In this document: positions 33,089 through 42,400 of the stretch, in pieces
Layout: every line of letters begins with the position of its first letter
Numbering within the stretch: the first letter of the stretch is position 1
NCBI GenBank assembly: GCA_029964075.1
Contig: CM057135.1
Coordinates: 21,974,863-22,038,862, forward strand
Direction of reading: 5' to 3'
Origin: Patiria pectinifera
Lineage: Eukaryota > Echinodermata > Asteroidea > Valvatida > Asterinidae
DNA length: 64,000 nt
Made by a program: the position numbers and the translations under genes
The notes under the pieces: generated by a model
Seen by the model: the letters and a program-made list of their open reading frames with translations, nothing else
Database searches by the model: none
Told to the model about the DNA's origin: nothing

Positions 33089-33679
33089 ATGAAGTTCAGT
33101 TGTGTGCACTGCCGGAGTATCTTTTCAAACTTGAGAGACTTAAGGCGCCACACGGAGGAGAGACACCGTGGCCGAGACAGAAGATGCGGATCATGCAACT
33201 ACCAGACCCATAGTGAGGATGACCTCCGACGGCACCGGAAGCGAATACATGATCAGAGGCCAAGTGACAATCGCCGGGTACGGCCGTACACGGCAGGGCG
33301 TGAAAACCCAAGATATGCAGCGAGTAGGCGGGAGCCGGAGGACAGGAGAGTAAGGGGAAGAGGAAGCGAGGAGACGCGTGCAGAGGTGAGTCGCCCAGCT
33401 CCTGAGGTCAAGATTACCGCGACCCCTTCAATGACGGCCCCATCCACGCCCCCACAACAGATGGTTGATGAAAGATTTCTGCAAATACATCCCTCCCCTT
33501 CTGCCATGTCGGTCGAGCTCAACAAATTTAAGCCGGGTCCAACCCTCACCACTGCCGAGCTAATGGATCTAATGGAAAGCCCCGCCCAGAAGAAGCAGCC
33601 CAACAAGAGGAGTTCCCTCTCCCCTCCCCCCAGATCAGCCAATAGAAGTGCCAGCCACTCCGGCGTCTCCCGTGAGTAA
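33089..33679 (+). CDS. Protein with two C2H2 zinc fingers
   Basis: The ATG at 33089 opens a 196-codon frame. Residues 3-29 form CVHCRSIFSNLRDLRRHTEERH (C-x2-C-x12-H-x4-H), written here in parts: CVHC and HTEERH. A second finger follows with CGSC and HRKRIH. The remainder is Arg-rich, then Pro/Ser-rich with FLQIHPSPSAMSVELN and LTTAELMDLMESPAQKK. The frame ends at a TAA in a GTGAGTAAGT context that would also serve as a splice donor. The next frame (33648-33860) overlaps its end. It may be an extra gene of the adjacent gypsy element, a host gene fragment, or part of another transposon. Confidence 0.5.
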   Translation: MKFSCVHCRSIFSNLRDLRRHTEERHRGRDRRCGSCNYQTHSEDDLRRHRKRIHDQRPSDNRRVRPYTAGRENPRYAASRREPEDRRVRGRGSEETRAEVSRPAPEVKITATPSMTAPSTPPQQMVDERFLQIHPSPSAMSVELNKFKPGPTLTTAELMDLMESPAQKKQPNKRSSLSPPPRSANRSASHSGVSRE

Positions 33680-33860
33680 GTGGGTGGACGCCATTGAAGA
33701 GCGAATCTCCGAGCTTTTGTCACCACCACCCTCAGCTGAGAAGAAACCAAGAGAAGATGGAGATGCAACCACTATCGCGGCCCCACTAGCCCCAGCAGCT
33801 GAACATGCTGAAGAAATCATCCCAAGACCCGACCCCCGATCACCCCTGCAACATCCTTGA
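33648..33860 (+). CDS. Continuation frame with coiled-coil-like segment
   Basis: In the next frame, SKWVDAIEERISELLSPPPS is followed by EKKPREDGDATT and an Ala/Pro-rich end. There is no independent ATG near the start, so it is more likely the frame-shifted or spliced continuation of the zinc-finger protein than a separate gene. Poly-C near 33923 separates it from the next frame. Confidence 0.35.
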   Translation: MPATPASPVSKWVDAIEERISELLSPPPSAEKKPREDGDATTIAAPLAPAAEHAEEIIPRPDPRSPLQHP

Positions 33861-33979
33861 CCACCGAGGCGGCCGAGATCACCGCCAGACCCCCGACTGC
33901 GGCCCCTGAAGTCCCTCCTAGCCTGCCCCCCCCCCCATGACGACCGTCGTCCGCCCCTAAGACAACCGCGGGAGCTGAA

Positions 33980-34195
33980 GTGGAGTGGATGAGACTTCAA
34001 GCCCGTGCTGATCCAAACGCCGTAAGACGAAGGGAAGACACCCTTCATCCCATCGATTTCGGGTTGACAGTGCGCCTTGTGACGGAGACGGCTACTTTCC
34101 CAGACGGACGTGTATTTTCTACAAGCTTCACAGAATACACCCTGCCCTCCCAGCCGAAGACCCCAAGAGCCTGGACCCGGGATCACGAGTTGTAA
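33980..34195 (+). CDS. 71-codon frame at the end of the cluster
   Basis: The frame reads MEWMRLQARADPNAVRRRED, then TVRLVTETATFPDGRVFSTS and ends KTPRAWTRDHEL. It is not low-complexity, and its composition looks protein-like. AATAAA follows at about 34267. It may be the C-terminal part of the zinc-finger gene after further frame breaks. I recognise no domain. Confidence 0.35.
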   Translation: MEWMRLQARADPNAVRRREDTLHPIDFGLTVRLVTETATFPDGRVFSTSFTEYTLPSQPKTPRAWTRDHEL

Positions 34196-34885
34196 ATATA
34201 ATCATAATAATATTTCTTGTGTGTAGTTGCATTTAATTTTTCTATCTTGGGCCCTTAAGTATTTTAGAATAAACAGGAGGCAAAGTAGCTTGAGAATTTT
34301 GTAAAATACTACTAAAGTTAGTCTGAGAAATTTTAATTAATAATTCCTTGCTTCTCTAAAACTCAGGCTCCGTTTAATGTTAAATTCATTTCCTTAAGTG
34401 CTCGAAAATACATGATGACAAAGTTAATTGTCTTTATTTATTTAGCAGCTAGAATTTTCCCACTGCACTATATAGATCGCTTTATGTATGCTAGTATTAA
34501 TGCTGCATCAATGCATATTAATAATAGCCAGCCCAGAATTGCAGCTGTAATTAAAACTGCCCTGGGCGAGAAAAATCAATAACTTGTATAAACCTAGTGC
34601 ACGCGCACCTGTGAATTGACCAAAAATCTAGCTACTGGAATTTAGCGCCTTTTTCTATTTCCCATGATGCATTGGTAAATTGTGTTTATGTTAAAAACAA
34701 GATGGCGGACTAGTCGAGCGTAGGTTGTGTGGAAAATTGATTCTTTTAGAATCTTTTTGACAGCATTGTACCTGTTTAAGAACATTTTTCTGAGCAGTAA
34801 CTGATAGAACCTGGCACTTAGCAAGAAATAAGGTAAATTAGACAGATTGAGACAAGTGATTTAGTAGATTTATTTATCAAGAACC

Positions 34886-35543
34886 AGCACCCGATTTCAC
34901 GAAGCGCTGCGACGCGTCGCATCTCGAGTTGCGACGTGTTACACGTCGCAACTCGAGACGCGTCGTATCTTCCATTTCACGAAAGTTGCGATGTGTTGAA
35001 CGCGTCGTAAGTTCCTTGACAACGGCTTAAAACACGTCGCAAGTTAAGACGTGTCTATTGGTCGTCGCAAAATAAGAAGAGTCATTTCTAAGCCAGTTTT
35101 ATGCCACAAACATTACATTAACGAGATTATAATACCGAGGCGATGTGTGTTAAGTTGTAAATAGAAAATTCATTGAATAATTATGAATTAGACCGGAATA
35201 TTAGAGTTGAAATTTCAAAGAAGCTATACAGTCCAATGAGAGCTTGTTTTCCTTCAAAATTGCATTGCACGGCCGCCATTTTGTTTTACGTTTTAACAAA
35301 TTTCGAGCTGAGATCCGACGACTCTTTACTATATATCAGACGACTATTTACTGTACGCTGACTGAAGACATAAAACAGGCACCGAGTTGTGCTATAAATA
35401 CACCTACGACGCGTCGCACTTACGACGTGTTTAGTGAAATGGATCGCAGGACGCGTCGCAGCTGCGACGCATCGTAGAGATACGACGCGTCGCAGCGCTG
35501 CGATGCATCGTAAGTTACGAAGAGTTTGATGAAATCGGGTGCT
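34886..35543. mobile_element. 658-bp MITE with GACGCGTCG-type subterminal repeats
   Basis: AGCACCCGATTTCA opens the element and its inverse TGAAATCGGGTGCT closes it. Both ends are dense in GCGACGCGTCGC-like palindromes; the left end also folds internally (CTCGAGTTGCGACGTG against CACGTCGCAACTCGAG). The middle is AT-rich and noncoding. No clear target duplication was found (ACC before, ACA after). The superfamily is unassigned. Confidence 0.75.
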
Positions 35544-35877
35544 ACACGTAGGCTACACACATCTTAATATTGACTAAGTTTTGAGATAGCCATACTGGAT
35601 AAAGCCCTACTTGTATTTTGAATGTACAGTTGTAAAAAATAAACATAGAGGAAACAATTGTTTTTAGATGATTGCAAATATTTAAGTTAAGGCAGGTCCA
35701 ACATGTCCAATTTTTGCAATGGTAAAAAAAAAAAAAACTTGTTTGCGATATTGACAATGGGTATTTATTTATTGAGAAATGTTTAGTGTTGCGGCCAAGA
35801 ATACCCATGTTACTTTGTTAGTTTGCAAAAGTGTTTAATAATTTTCGATTTTTGTCTTTTATTAACCTTCAACTCTT

Positions 35878-35913
35878 AAATGCGAGGACGCATTTGTATT
35901 TTAAGTAGGGGAG
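35878..35913 (+). promoter_or_regulatory. Hairpin plus polypurine tract before LTR
   Basis: AAATGCG (35878-35884) and CGCATTT (35889-35895) form a perfect 7-bp stem with an AGGA loop. AAGTAGGGGAG follows directly before TGTGTGAC of the LTR. The arrangement matches that at 660-696, with one base pair fewer in the stem and the same loop. Confidence 0.65.
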
Positions 35914-36385
35914 TGTGTGACAAAAATCGTTCTGCCTTTGTTGAATTTCTGGAACCCTATACTTTATTCAGTCAAGTTTACCATCAGAAACTATTCTCTC
36001 AAATAACACATCTTTTCTAGCGTTTATTACACTTACCAACTACTCACACAGGAATATAGGCACATCCTTGATGAATGTAGAATTATGGAAAGCATTTAAT
36101 TATCGTACAAAAGACTGCTAATTTCTCCATAGTTGTTATTTCTTACAGATCGTAGCGACAGTGGTTTTACATAACACAACTGGTTAATGGCAGAAGTATG
36201 TGTGTAAGGCAGGCATTGCATATCGTTTGTGTAGTAAGTAATAGGATTTGTACGTTAAACAAATACTGTGCATTTTCATGGCAATCGCTGATCAGTGCGA
36301 GTGACCATTTGCATATACGCCGCGCGCGTTTAGCCAATTGTAGTGTGCGCGCAGTTCTTGACCTAATTTTGCACTGCCGAACGTC

Positions 36386-36392
36386 TATAAAA
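36386..36392 (+). promoter_or_regulatory. TATA box (TATAAAA) of the long LTR
   Basis: TATAAAA is followed 25-35 bases on by CAGTCGGGTGGCTCGGTTCG, a plausible start region. It sits about 470 bases into the LTR and upstream of the tandem repeats. Confidence 0.5.
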
Positions 36393-36507
36393 AGCGAGCG
36401 TTTCCAGCAGTCGGGTGGCTCGGTTCGTTCGAACGAGTTCTGTGCAGCAACAAGAGGCTAGCAAGTGCCGTGGGCAAGGCGCACAGCTGGTAAGTGCTGT
36501 GTATGTT

Positions 36508-36735
36508 AAGTCGGCAAAGAAGTGCCGTGAAGTTTACAAGTTAAAGTCGGCAAAGAAGTGCCGTGAATTTTACATCGTTGGTTAGCGTACAAGAGCTGTG
36601 AAGAATTATTAGTCAGCGTACAAGAGCTGTGGAGAAATATTAGTCAGCGTACAAGTGCTGTGAAGAATATTAGTCAGCGTATACAAGTGCTGTGAAGAGT
36701 ATTAGTCAGCATACAAGAGCATCTAGTCAGCGCTC
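36508..36735. repeat. Tandem repeats of 34 bp and 31 bp in the LTR leader
   Basis: Two units of GTTAA(A)GTCGGCAAAGAAG... are followed by about 4.5 units of a 31-base sequence containing AGTCAGCGTACAAGAGCTGTG. They lie just downstream of the predicted transcription start, so they would be in the RNA leader. Confidence 0.8.
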
Positions 36736-37354
36736 ATAAACAAGCCCTTGCCCAAGCTTCAAATATTAGTCTAGCAAAGCACGCGTATTAATTAATTAAT
36801 CCTGCTGAACCGCACGTGTATTTTAAATAGCTGCAGCGTCGTACCGTGCAGAATAGTCACTCATTCTCAACAGCGAGGACATACTTTTACTTGCAGTAAA
36901 TATAAATTACATGTAAATAATTCTCCTGTTATAAATAGACTTGAATTGGCGCCCACGTTAACACTGTAAATAAATTATATTGTTGCGAATTGAGTTCTCG
37001 AATTACAAAAGCTGTTTCCTCGAGTGAATTACTTAGTGTCTGTTAATTGCTAATGCGTGCGCTTGCGCATTAATAATATTAGTAGACTTCTTCAAACATC
37101 CTTCTTTAATGACTGTGGAGTCTTCCTGATGAGCCTGGACTGCTTCGACCTCACCACCCCTACCCTCTAGCCCCGCATAATTAGTCCAGTTGTTTAAAAC
37201 CTCTAATCCCTCCCCCTTCCCCTCACCAATCCACGCCCACCCCCGAGGCTACTGGCTGTGACTGGATTGATGTTCTTTCCCCTTCGAGAAGTCCCTGCAG
37301 ACAACCGCCAAGCAAGCCAGCCGTAAGTATACGGTGGGTATCAGGTCATCATCA

Positions 37355-37932
37355 TTCTCTGAACGGGCACTCCTCGCCCGTTACAGTAATATCCTCTTCA
37401 AGCACGCGCACACACGATACAGAGCTGCCATAAAATTGAACAATAGTCTGGTAGCTCGCTTTACTACTAGCTGGAAGTTTCGGACATAATACAGTGGATA
37501 ATTGTCTGCTGTCGGCCGAGCCGCGGGTTGCCAGCCGGCCGTGTACGGCGCCGGGCCCGCCTGGGGTACGCTCGCGCTGTTTCGTTCGTAAAATACGACG
37601 GAGAAATGGCACACACGCACACATTGTACATCTAGCTTGATTCAATCCGCGGGATATATACGGCGCGGTATGGTACATCAGGGGATCAGAATATGAATAT
37701 GCATATATTTCGGGTAATTATGCAACATAATACGCGCTACATACATTAGGCAAAGCAGATGCGCGCGCATTACACAACCAATAGCAAGTACCCTAGACGT
37801 TGTTCTGACAGGTTCGTGGGTGATATTGTTTTGTCGTGATAGCACCCTCTCGCGGTGGCCGGTTATCGCGGTGGCCGGTTATCGGCGTAGCAAACAAGAA
37901 CAGCGTCTAGCCCCTAGACTAGTCAGAACATG
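37355..37932. other. Spacer between two LTRs
   Basis: A hairpin AACGGGC / GCCCGTT (37362-37382) has a minus-strand loop GAGGAGT. A CGCGGTGGCCGGTTAT duplication lies near 37852-37882. Minus-strand open frames of 79-108 codons occur but lack domains. Confidence 0.4.
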
Positions 37933-39100
37933 TGTAAGGGGCTGGTATAGTGCCCTGACCCTCCTAAGTAACAAAGGAAGGCCAGAGACGGTGGGTTCGT
38001 TGTTCACAATTTATTGAACTGCAGCTCAGTAACTGTAAGGCGGAGGTTGGAGAGCGACAGGCAGCAACGAGGGCAGGAGCATAGCATGTAAATAAGAAAA
38101 GATGAGACAAATAATAAATTATACAATACAAGTACATGTACATGTTCATGAGTTGTGTGTCCAAATTAATAGCCAAATTAAATAATACAGCTGTAATGAA
38201 ATTGTTTCTTGATATTACACAGGAAATGGCACACGTAAATAATTACTATGCACTATTACAGTCAGTCTGCCTGGAGGTGAAATAAAAACAATGTGTTCCT
38301 AGGACAGACCAAATTATTGGCTTACTGACCCTCCACACAAAAATATACTCAAAATTAATCTCTCATAAATGATTGAAGTACAATGTGCCCAGAGACCCGT
38401 AAACACATTAGTATTGCAAGAGGAATAATAGGAATAATAATATTTTGTCCTAAACTCCAAAGTTATAATTAAAGTCATGACAAGTACATGCATATGCCTT
38501 AATAAGCTTGTCAAGGAGGTACTGCTACATGCTCAGGTACATGTATACACATATTCTGCTGCAATTGCAAGTTTACACAAAATACTGCATACTGACACAA
38601 GGGGGCGCTATTTACCTACCAAGAAATTGATTCATATTCCCTGGCAAGTTATGCCATTAAACACTCCTTAATAACAGTCAGCAGAAAGTATTTCCTCCAT
38701 ACATTAATAAGTAGACCAGGTGACCTATTTAACGACCAATTAAATGTTCAAACAAAAAGTACACTCTCGTGAATCTGGCAAACGTAAACATCCCTATTCA
38801 AAACCGCACGGTCGCCATTTTGACCAAAAATTATCGAAAGTAAATTACTTATTATCTTCCTCAAAACTTTGTATTCAGGAGAATAAGGGTATAGGAAATG
38901 ACCGCTATTAAGTATACTTCCAAAATAATATACTGGTTTCGTAATCAACGTGGAAATTAAGGCGAAACAAGAAGTTACCTGTAAGGCGGAGGTTGGAGAG
39001 CGACAGGCAGCAACGAGGGCAGGAGCATAGCATGTCCTACCCTCGCCGCGCGGTGGCGCTCTCCAAACTCACCGTATCAGCAGTGTTCCTACTCCCTACA
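37933..39100 (-). repeat. 3' LTR of the gypsy element
   Basis: On the plus strand it starts TGTAAGGGG and ends CCCTACA, forming inverted termini. It matches 45368-46535 throughout by eye apart from AAAGGAAGG against AAAGGGAGG near 37975. A block of about 60 bases (CTGTAAGGCGGAGGTTGGAG...) is repeated near 38027 and 38982 inside each LTR. Confidence 0.93.
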
Positions 39101-39138
39101 TCTGCCCCAGAAAAATTCGTCGTCGCCCCGACGACAAA
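39101..39138 (-). promoter_or_regulatory. Polypurine tract and hairpin of the gypsy element
   Basis: On the minus strand the LTR is preceded by TTCTGGGGCAGA. Before that is a hairpin with arms TTTGTCGTCG and CGACGACGAA (one G-T pair) and a GGG loop. The order hairpin, T-rich spacer, polypurine tract, LTR is the same as at 660-697 and 35878-35914. Confidence 0.65.
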
Positions 39139-39434
39139 CGGAATTCCTCTGAAAGTGAACTCTACAAAATGAACTGTAACAAATACTTAAAAAACAACAA
39201 GTTTAAAGATTAACACTGCAGTTTGATTGTCAAACCTCTCATAACATTTTGCAAAAACAATGACTTGAACATCACCATAAGTCAAGGGGCAGTGTCCCTT
39301 TGAATCAGTACTTATACCACTTACAGTTTCAGTTTAACTTTGGTGATTGTTTTTTTTTTTTTTTTAAACATTTCAGTAACACTTTGCAAAAACGGTAACA
39401 TGAACATTACAAAACATCAACGAGCATCAATGTG

Positions 39435-42400
39435 TCACTCTGAATCAGAACTAGTGTCAGTCACAGGCTCAGTTTTACTAGCCATAATGTCTCGTACCTG
39501 GGACAGCAATCGCACTACATTTGAAAATTGGTACCTGTCCGGAGGTCTTCCTTTAGTGGTGCGTCGTGACCGCCTCAAGTCCCGGTTTCTGCCACCAGTC
39601 CTTCCCAGGATCCCGTCAGCTGGTTGGTTGACTTCCTCCGGAGATGTAAGAATCGACCCCTTTGGAGGGACTTCAGAGGGGCTCCTCAGAATGGAGTTGG
39701 GCTCGGGAACGTGGAGGTCCTCGTCAGAAGGCTGAGGATGGGATGGAGAGGACCCATTGAGATGAGTCGGCAATGCGCTGAGTTCAGCTAGGTCAGTTGC
39801 AGCATCCTCTGCAGCTCCATGTTGAGGGGAGGGTGGGCTAGATGAAGACAGTTGTCCCTCATCGGCAAGCTGAAGGTGTGAAGGAGAAGACTCATCGAGA
39901 TGAGTCAGCGATACGCTGGGTTCCGCTAGGTCAGTTGCAGCATCCCCTGCAGCTCCATGTTGAGGGGAGGGTGGGCTAGATGAAGACAGTTGTCCCTCAT
40001 CGGCAGGCTGAGGGTGTGATGGAGAAGATAATTCCTGCATATTAGGCTCACCTGTCGTGGTCTCTTCAGTATCTTTCGGTAAGGATGGGGAGGCGGGTGT
40101 CTTATCAATGTGTAGCGGTCCCGGGAATAAGGTGAAAGCGACAGCCTCAGTGTTATCACTTGTAGAGTGGCTACTGGTTTCTGAAGTAGAGGTCTCCCCG
40201 GGGTTGGGCGATTCATTCTCAAGTCCATCTGAGCTTGGGGGGTTGATCGTCCAAGGACAGTGCTTCAATTCACACCGGTGTAGCACTTTCTGACAGCCAT
40301 GTTGATTCCGCACCCGGTAAACTGGTTGATCCTTGAATGGCCTTTGTATGACAAGATAGGGTTCAGCCTCCCAGAAATCTTGGATCTTGGCTCTTCCTCG
40401 ATGTAGGCGATCTCGAACCAAGACATACTCGCCAGTGTTGAGAGGTCTTTCGAAGATGTCTTCCTCACGGGCTGCATCTCGGTTAATCACCCCCTTGTCA
40501 ATGTTGGAGACTGCAATGGCCCTTGCTCTCTCCATCTGTTCACTGTGCTGCCTCACATATTTGTTGGTGTCGGCGCTGTTAATCTGAGGTCGATCCACAC
40601 CAAGCAGTAGGTGCTGGGGTAATCGAGCGTGTCTTCCAAACATCAAGTAGTAAGGCTCAAATCCTGTACTGGAGTGCCTCGTGTTGTTATACAGTGCAAC
40701 AAGGTTTGGCAGGTATTCTGGCCACTTCGTCTTCTTCTGGGTGGGCAAGGCAACGAGCAGATTATGAAGTGTCCGATTAAAACGTTCACACTGCCCGTTG
40801 CCCTGGGGATGGTATGGCGTGGTGTGCGACTGACTTATCCCATACAACTTGCAAAGCTCCTGGGTTACCTGAGCCGTGAAACACTTCCCGTTATCCGAGT
40901 GGAGTCGAAGGGGTGCACCGAAGGGAATGATGAGGTGTTTCACTAGGGCCTTGGCGACTGTTTCAGCACGTTGATCTCGGGTCGGGACCGCCCACGCAAA
41001 CTTCGTGAAAACATCAGTCAGGACGAGGACGTTTTCAAATCCACTTGAGGATCGCTCTAGTAACGTAAAGTCCATTGACACGACCTCAAGTGGCGCTGTA
41101 GCTCGAAGGGTTCCAAAGGGGGGTCGGGTGAGACGAGTTGGTCCTTTGGCAACACCACATCTCTGACACTGTTGGCACCATGTGACTATCGCTGCCTCCA
41201 TCTTGGGCCAGTAGAAGAGAGGCTGTATCAACCCCAGGGTCCTCTTGGCGCCAAAGTGACCTGCTTCATCATGGAAAAGGGTCAGGACTTTGTCTTGAAG
41301 GGAGGTGGGGACCACTAAACGCTCACAGCTACTGTCTCCGTGGATTGTGGAACGTCGGCAGAGGACCTCGTTCTTGAAGAAGAGCTGATCCCAATGCTTA
41401 AGGATGGACATTACATCGGGCTGCTCGTCTTTCCTCTCCTGCTTTGTCGGCTTGGATCGCCTCCTGACATAAGCAATTACTCTGTTCAAGCTAGGGTCAC
41501 ACTCTTGAAGGCCTCTCAGAACTGCTGGGGAATAGCCAGGCAGGCTTTGGCTGTCCACGTCACTGACAACTCTGATCTGGTGGGCCAGCACAGGAGGAAT
41601 TTCCATTCCCTCCCCCGGCGACCCGGAAGCTGTCTGAACTGCACAGGAAGATAACTGTAAGCTCTCATTTAGCTGACTATCCAGTTCGGCCCTGCTGGTC
41701 TTAGGATGAACCCTTGATAGCGCATCTGGGGCCTGGTTGATCCGTCCTGGTTTGTACTCTAAGGTATAGTCGAAGGCAGACAACTGCTGCACCCAGCGTA
41801 ACTCGACTGAGCTTAGGTTAGCCGAGTCCAAGTACCTCAAGGGATTATGGTCGGTGAAGATTGTAAACCTGTTCCCCATCAAGTAGTCACGGAACGCCTG
41901 GCATACTGCCCAGCGAACGGCTAAGAGTTCCAGCTTGAAAGAGGAATAGTTTTGATCGTTCCTCTCTGCAGGTCTCAGGGTACGGGAGGCGTAGGCTATG
42001 ACGGCCTTGGATCCATCTTGTCGTCGTTGGGAGAGGATAGCTCCCAATCCAGTGCTGCTGGCATCTGTTTCCACAATGAATGGGAGAGAGAAATCTGCGA
42101 ATCTCAGGACGGGGGCCTCCATCAGACGTGATTTCAGCTCCTCGAATGCAGAGAGAGCAGCCTCGTCTAGCTCTATCTTTTTCTGTCCACACCGAACCTT
42201 TCCCTTATGTGATGTTCCCTTCAAGTAGGTGAGCAGAGGGGAGGTGATTGCAGAGTAACGGCTGATGAATTTCCGGAAATACCCTGTCAGCCCGAGAAAA
42301 GCACGCAGCTCAGTGACGCAAGTCGGTACAGGCCAGGCTTTCACACAGTCTATCTTCACGGGGTCAGGCTTTACTCCCTCACCGGCTACAACAAGGTGTC

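Larger units (their letters stand above)
35914..37354 (+). repeat. Long gypsy-type LTR (about 1.4 kb)
   Basis: It starts TGTGTGAC after a polypurine tract and probably ends GTCATCATCA at 37354, giving similar inverted termini (TGTGTGAC and TGATGATGAC). An alternative end is GTTACA at 37385. A TATA box lies at 36386 and AATAAA near 36966-36972, in the right order for U3, R and U5. No second copy is in the window. It may be the 3' LTR of the gypsy copy ending at 32792 or of another element. Confidence 0.5.

Noticed and set aside
36508..36735. CRISPR-like array
   Set aside because: The units are directly adjacent without unique spacers and lie in a eukaryotic LTR; this is a plain tandem repeat.
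35914..37354. Solo LTR with a target duplication
   Set aside because: A polypurine tract abuts the left end and no matching flank duplication exists, so it is better read as a 3' LTR of a partial element.
38314..38948. Short frames repeated at 38314-38948 and 45749-46383
   Set aside because: The repetition is due only to the two LTR copies; no protein features are seen.
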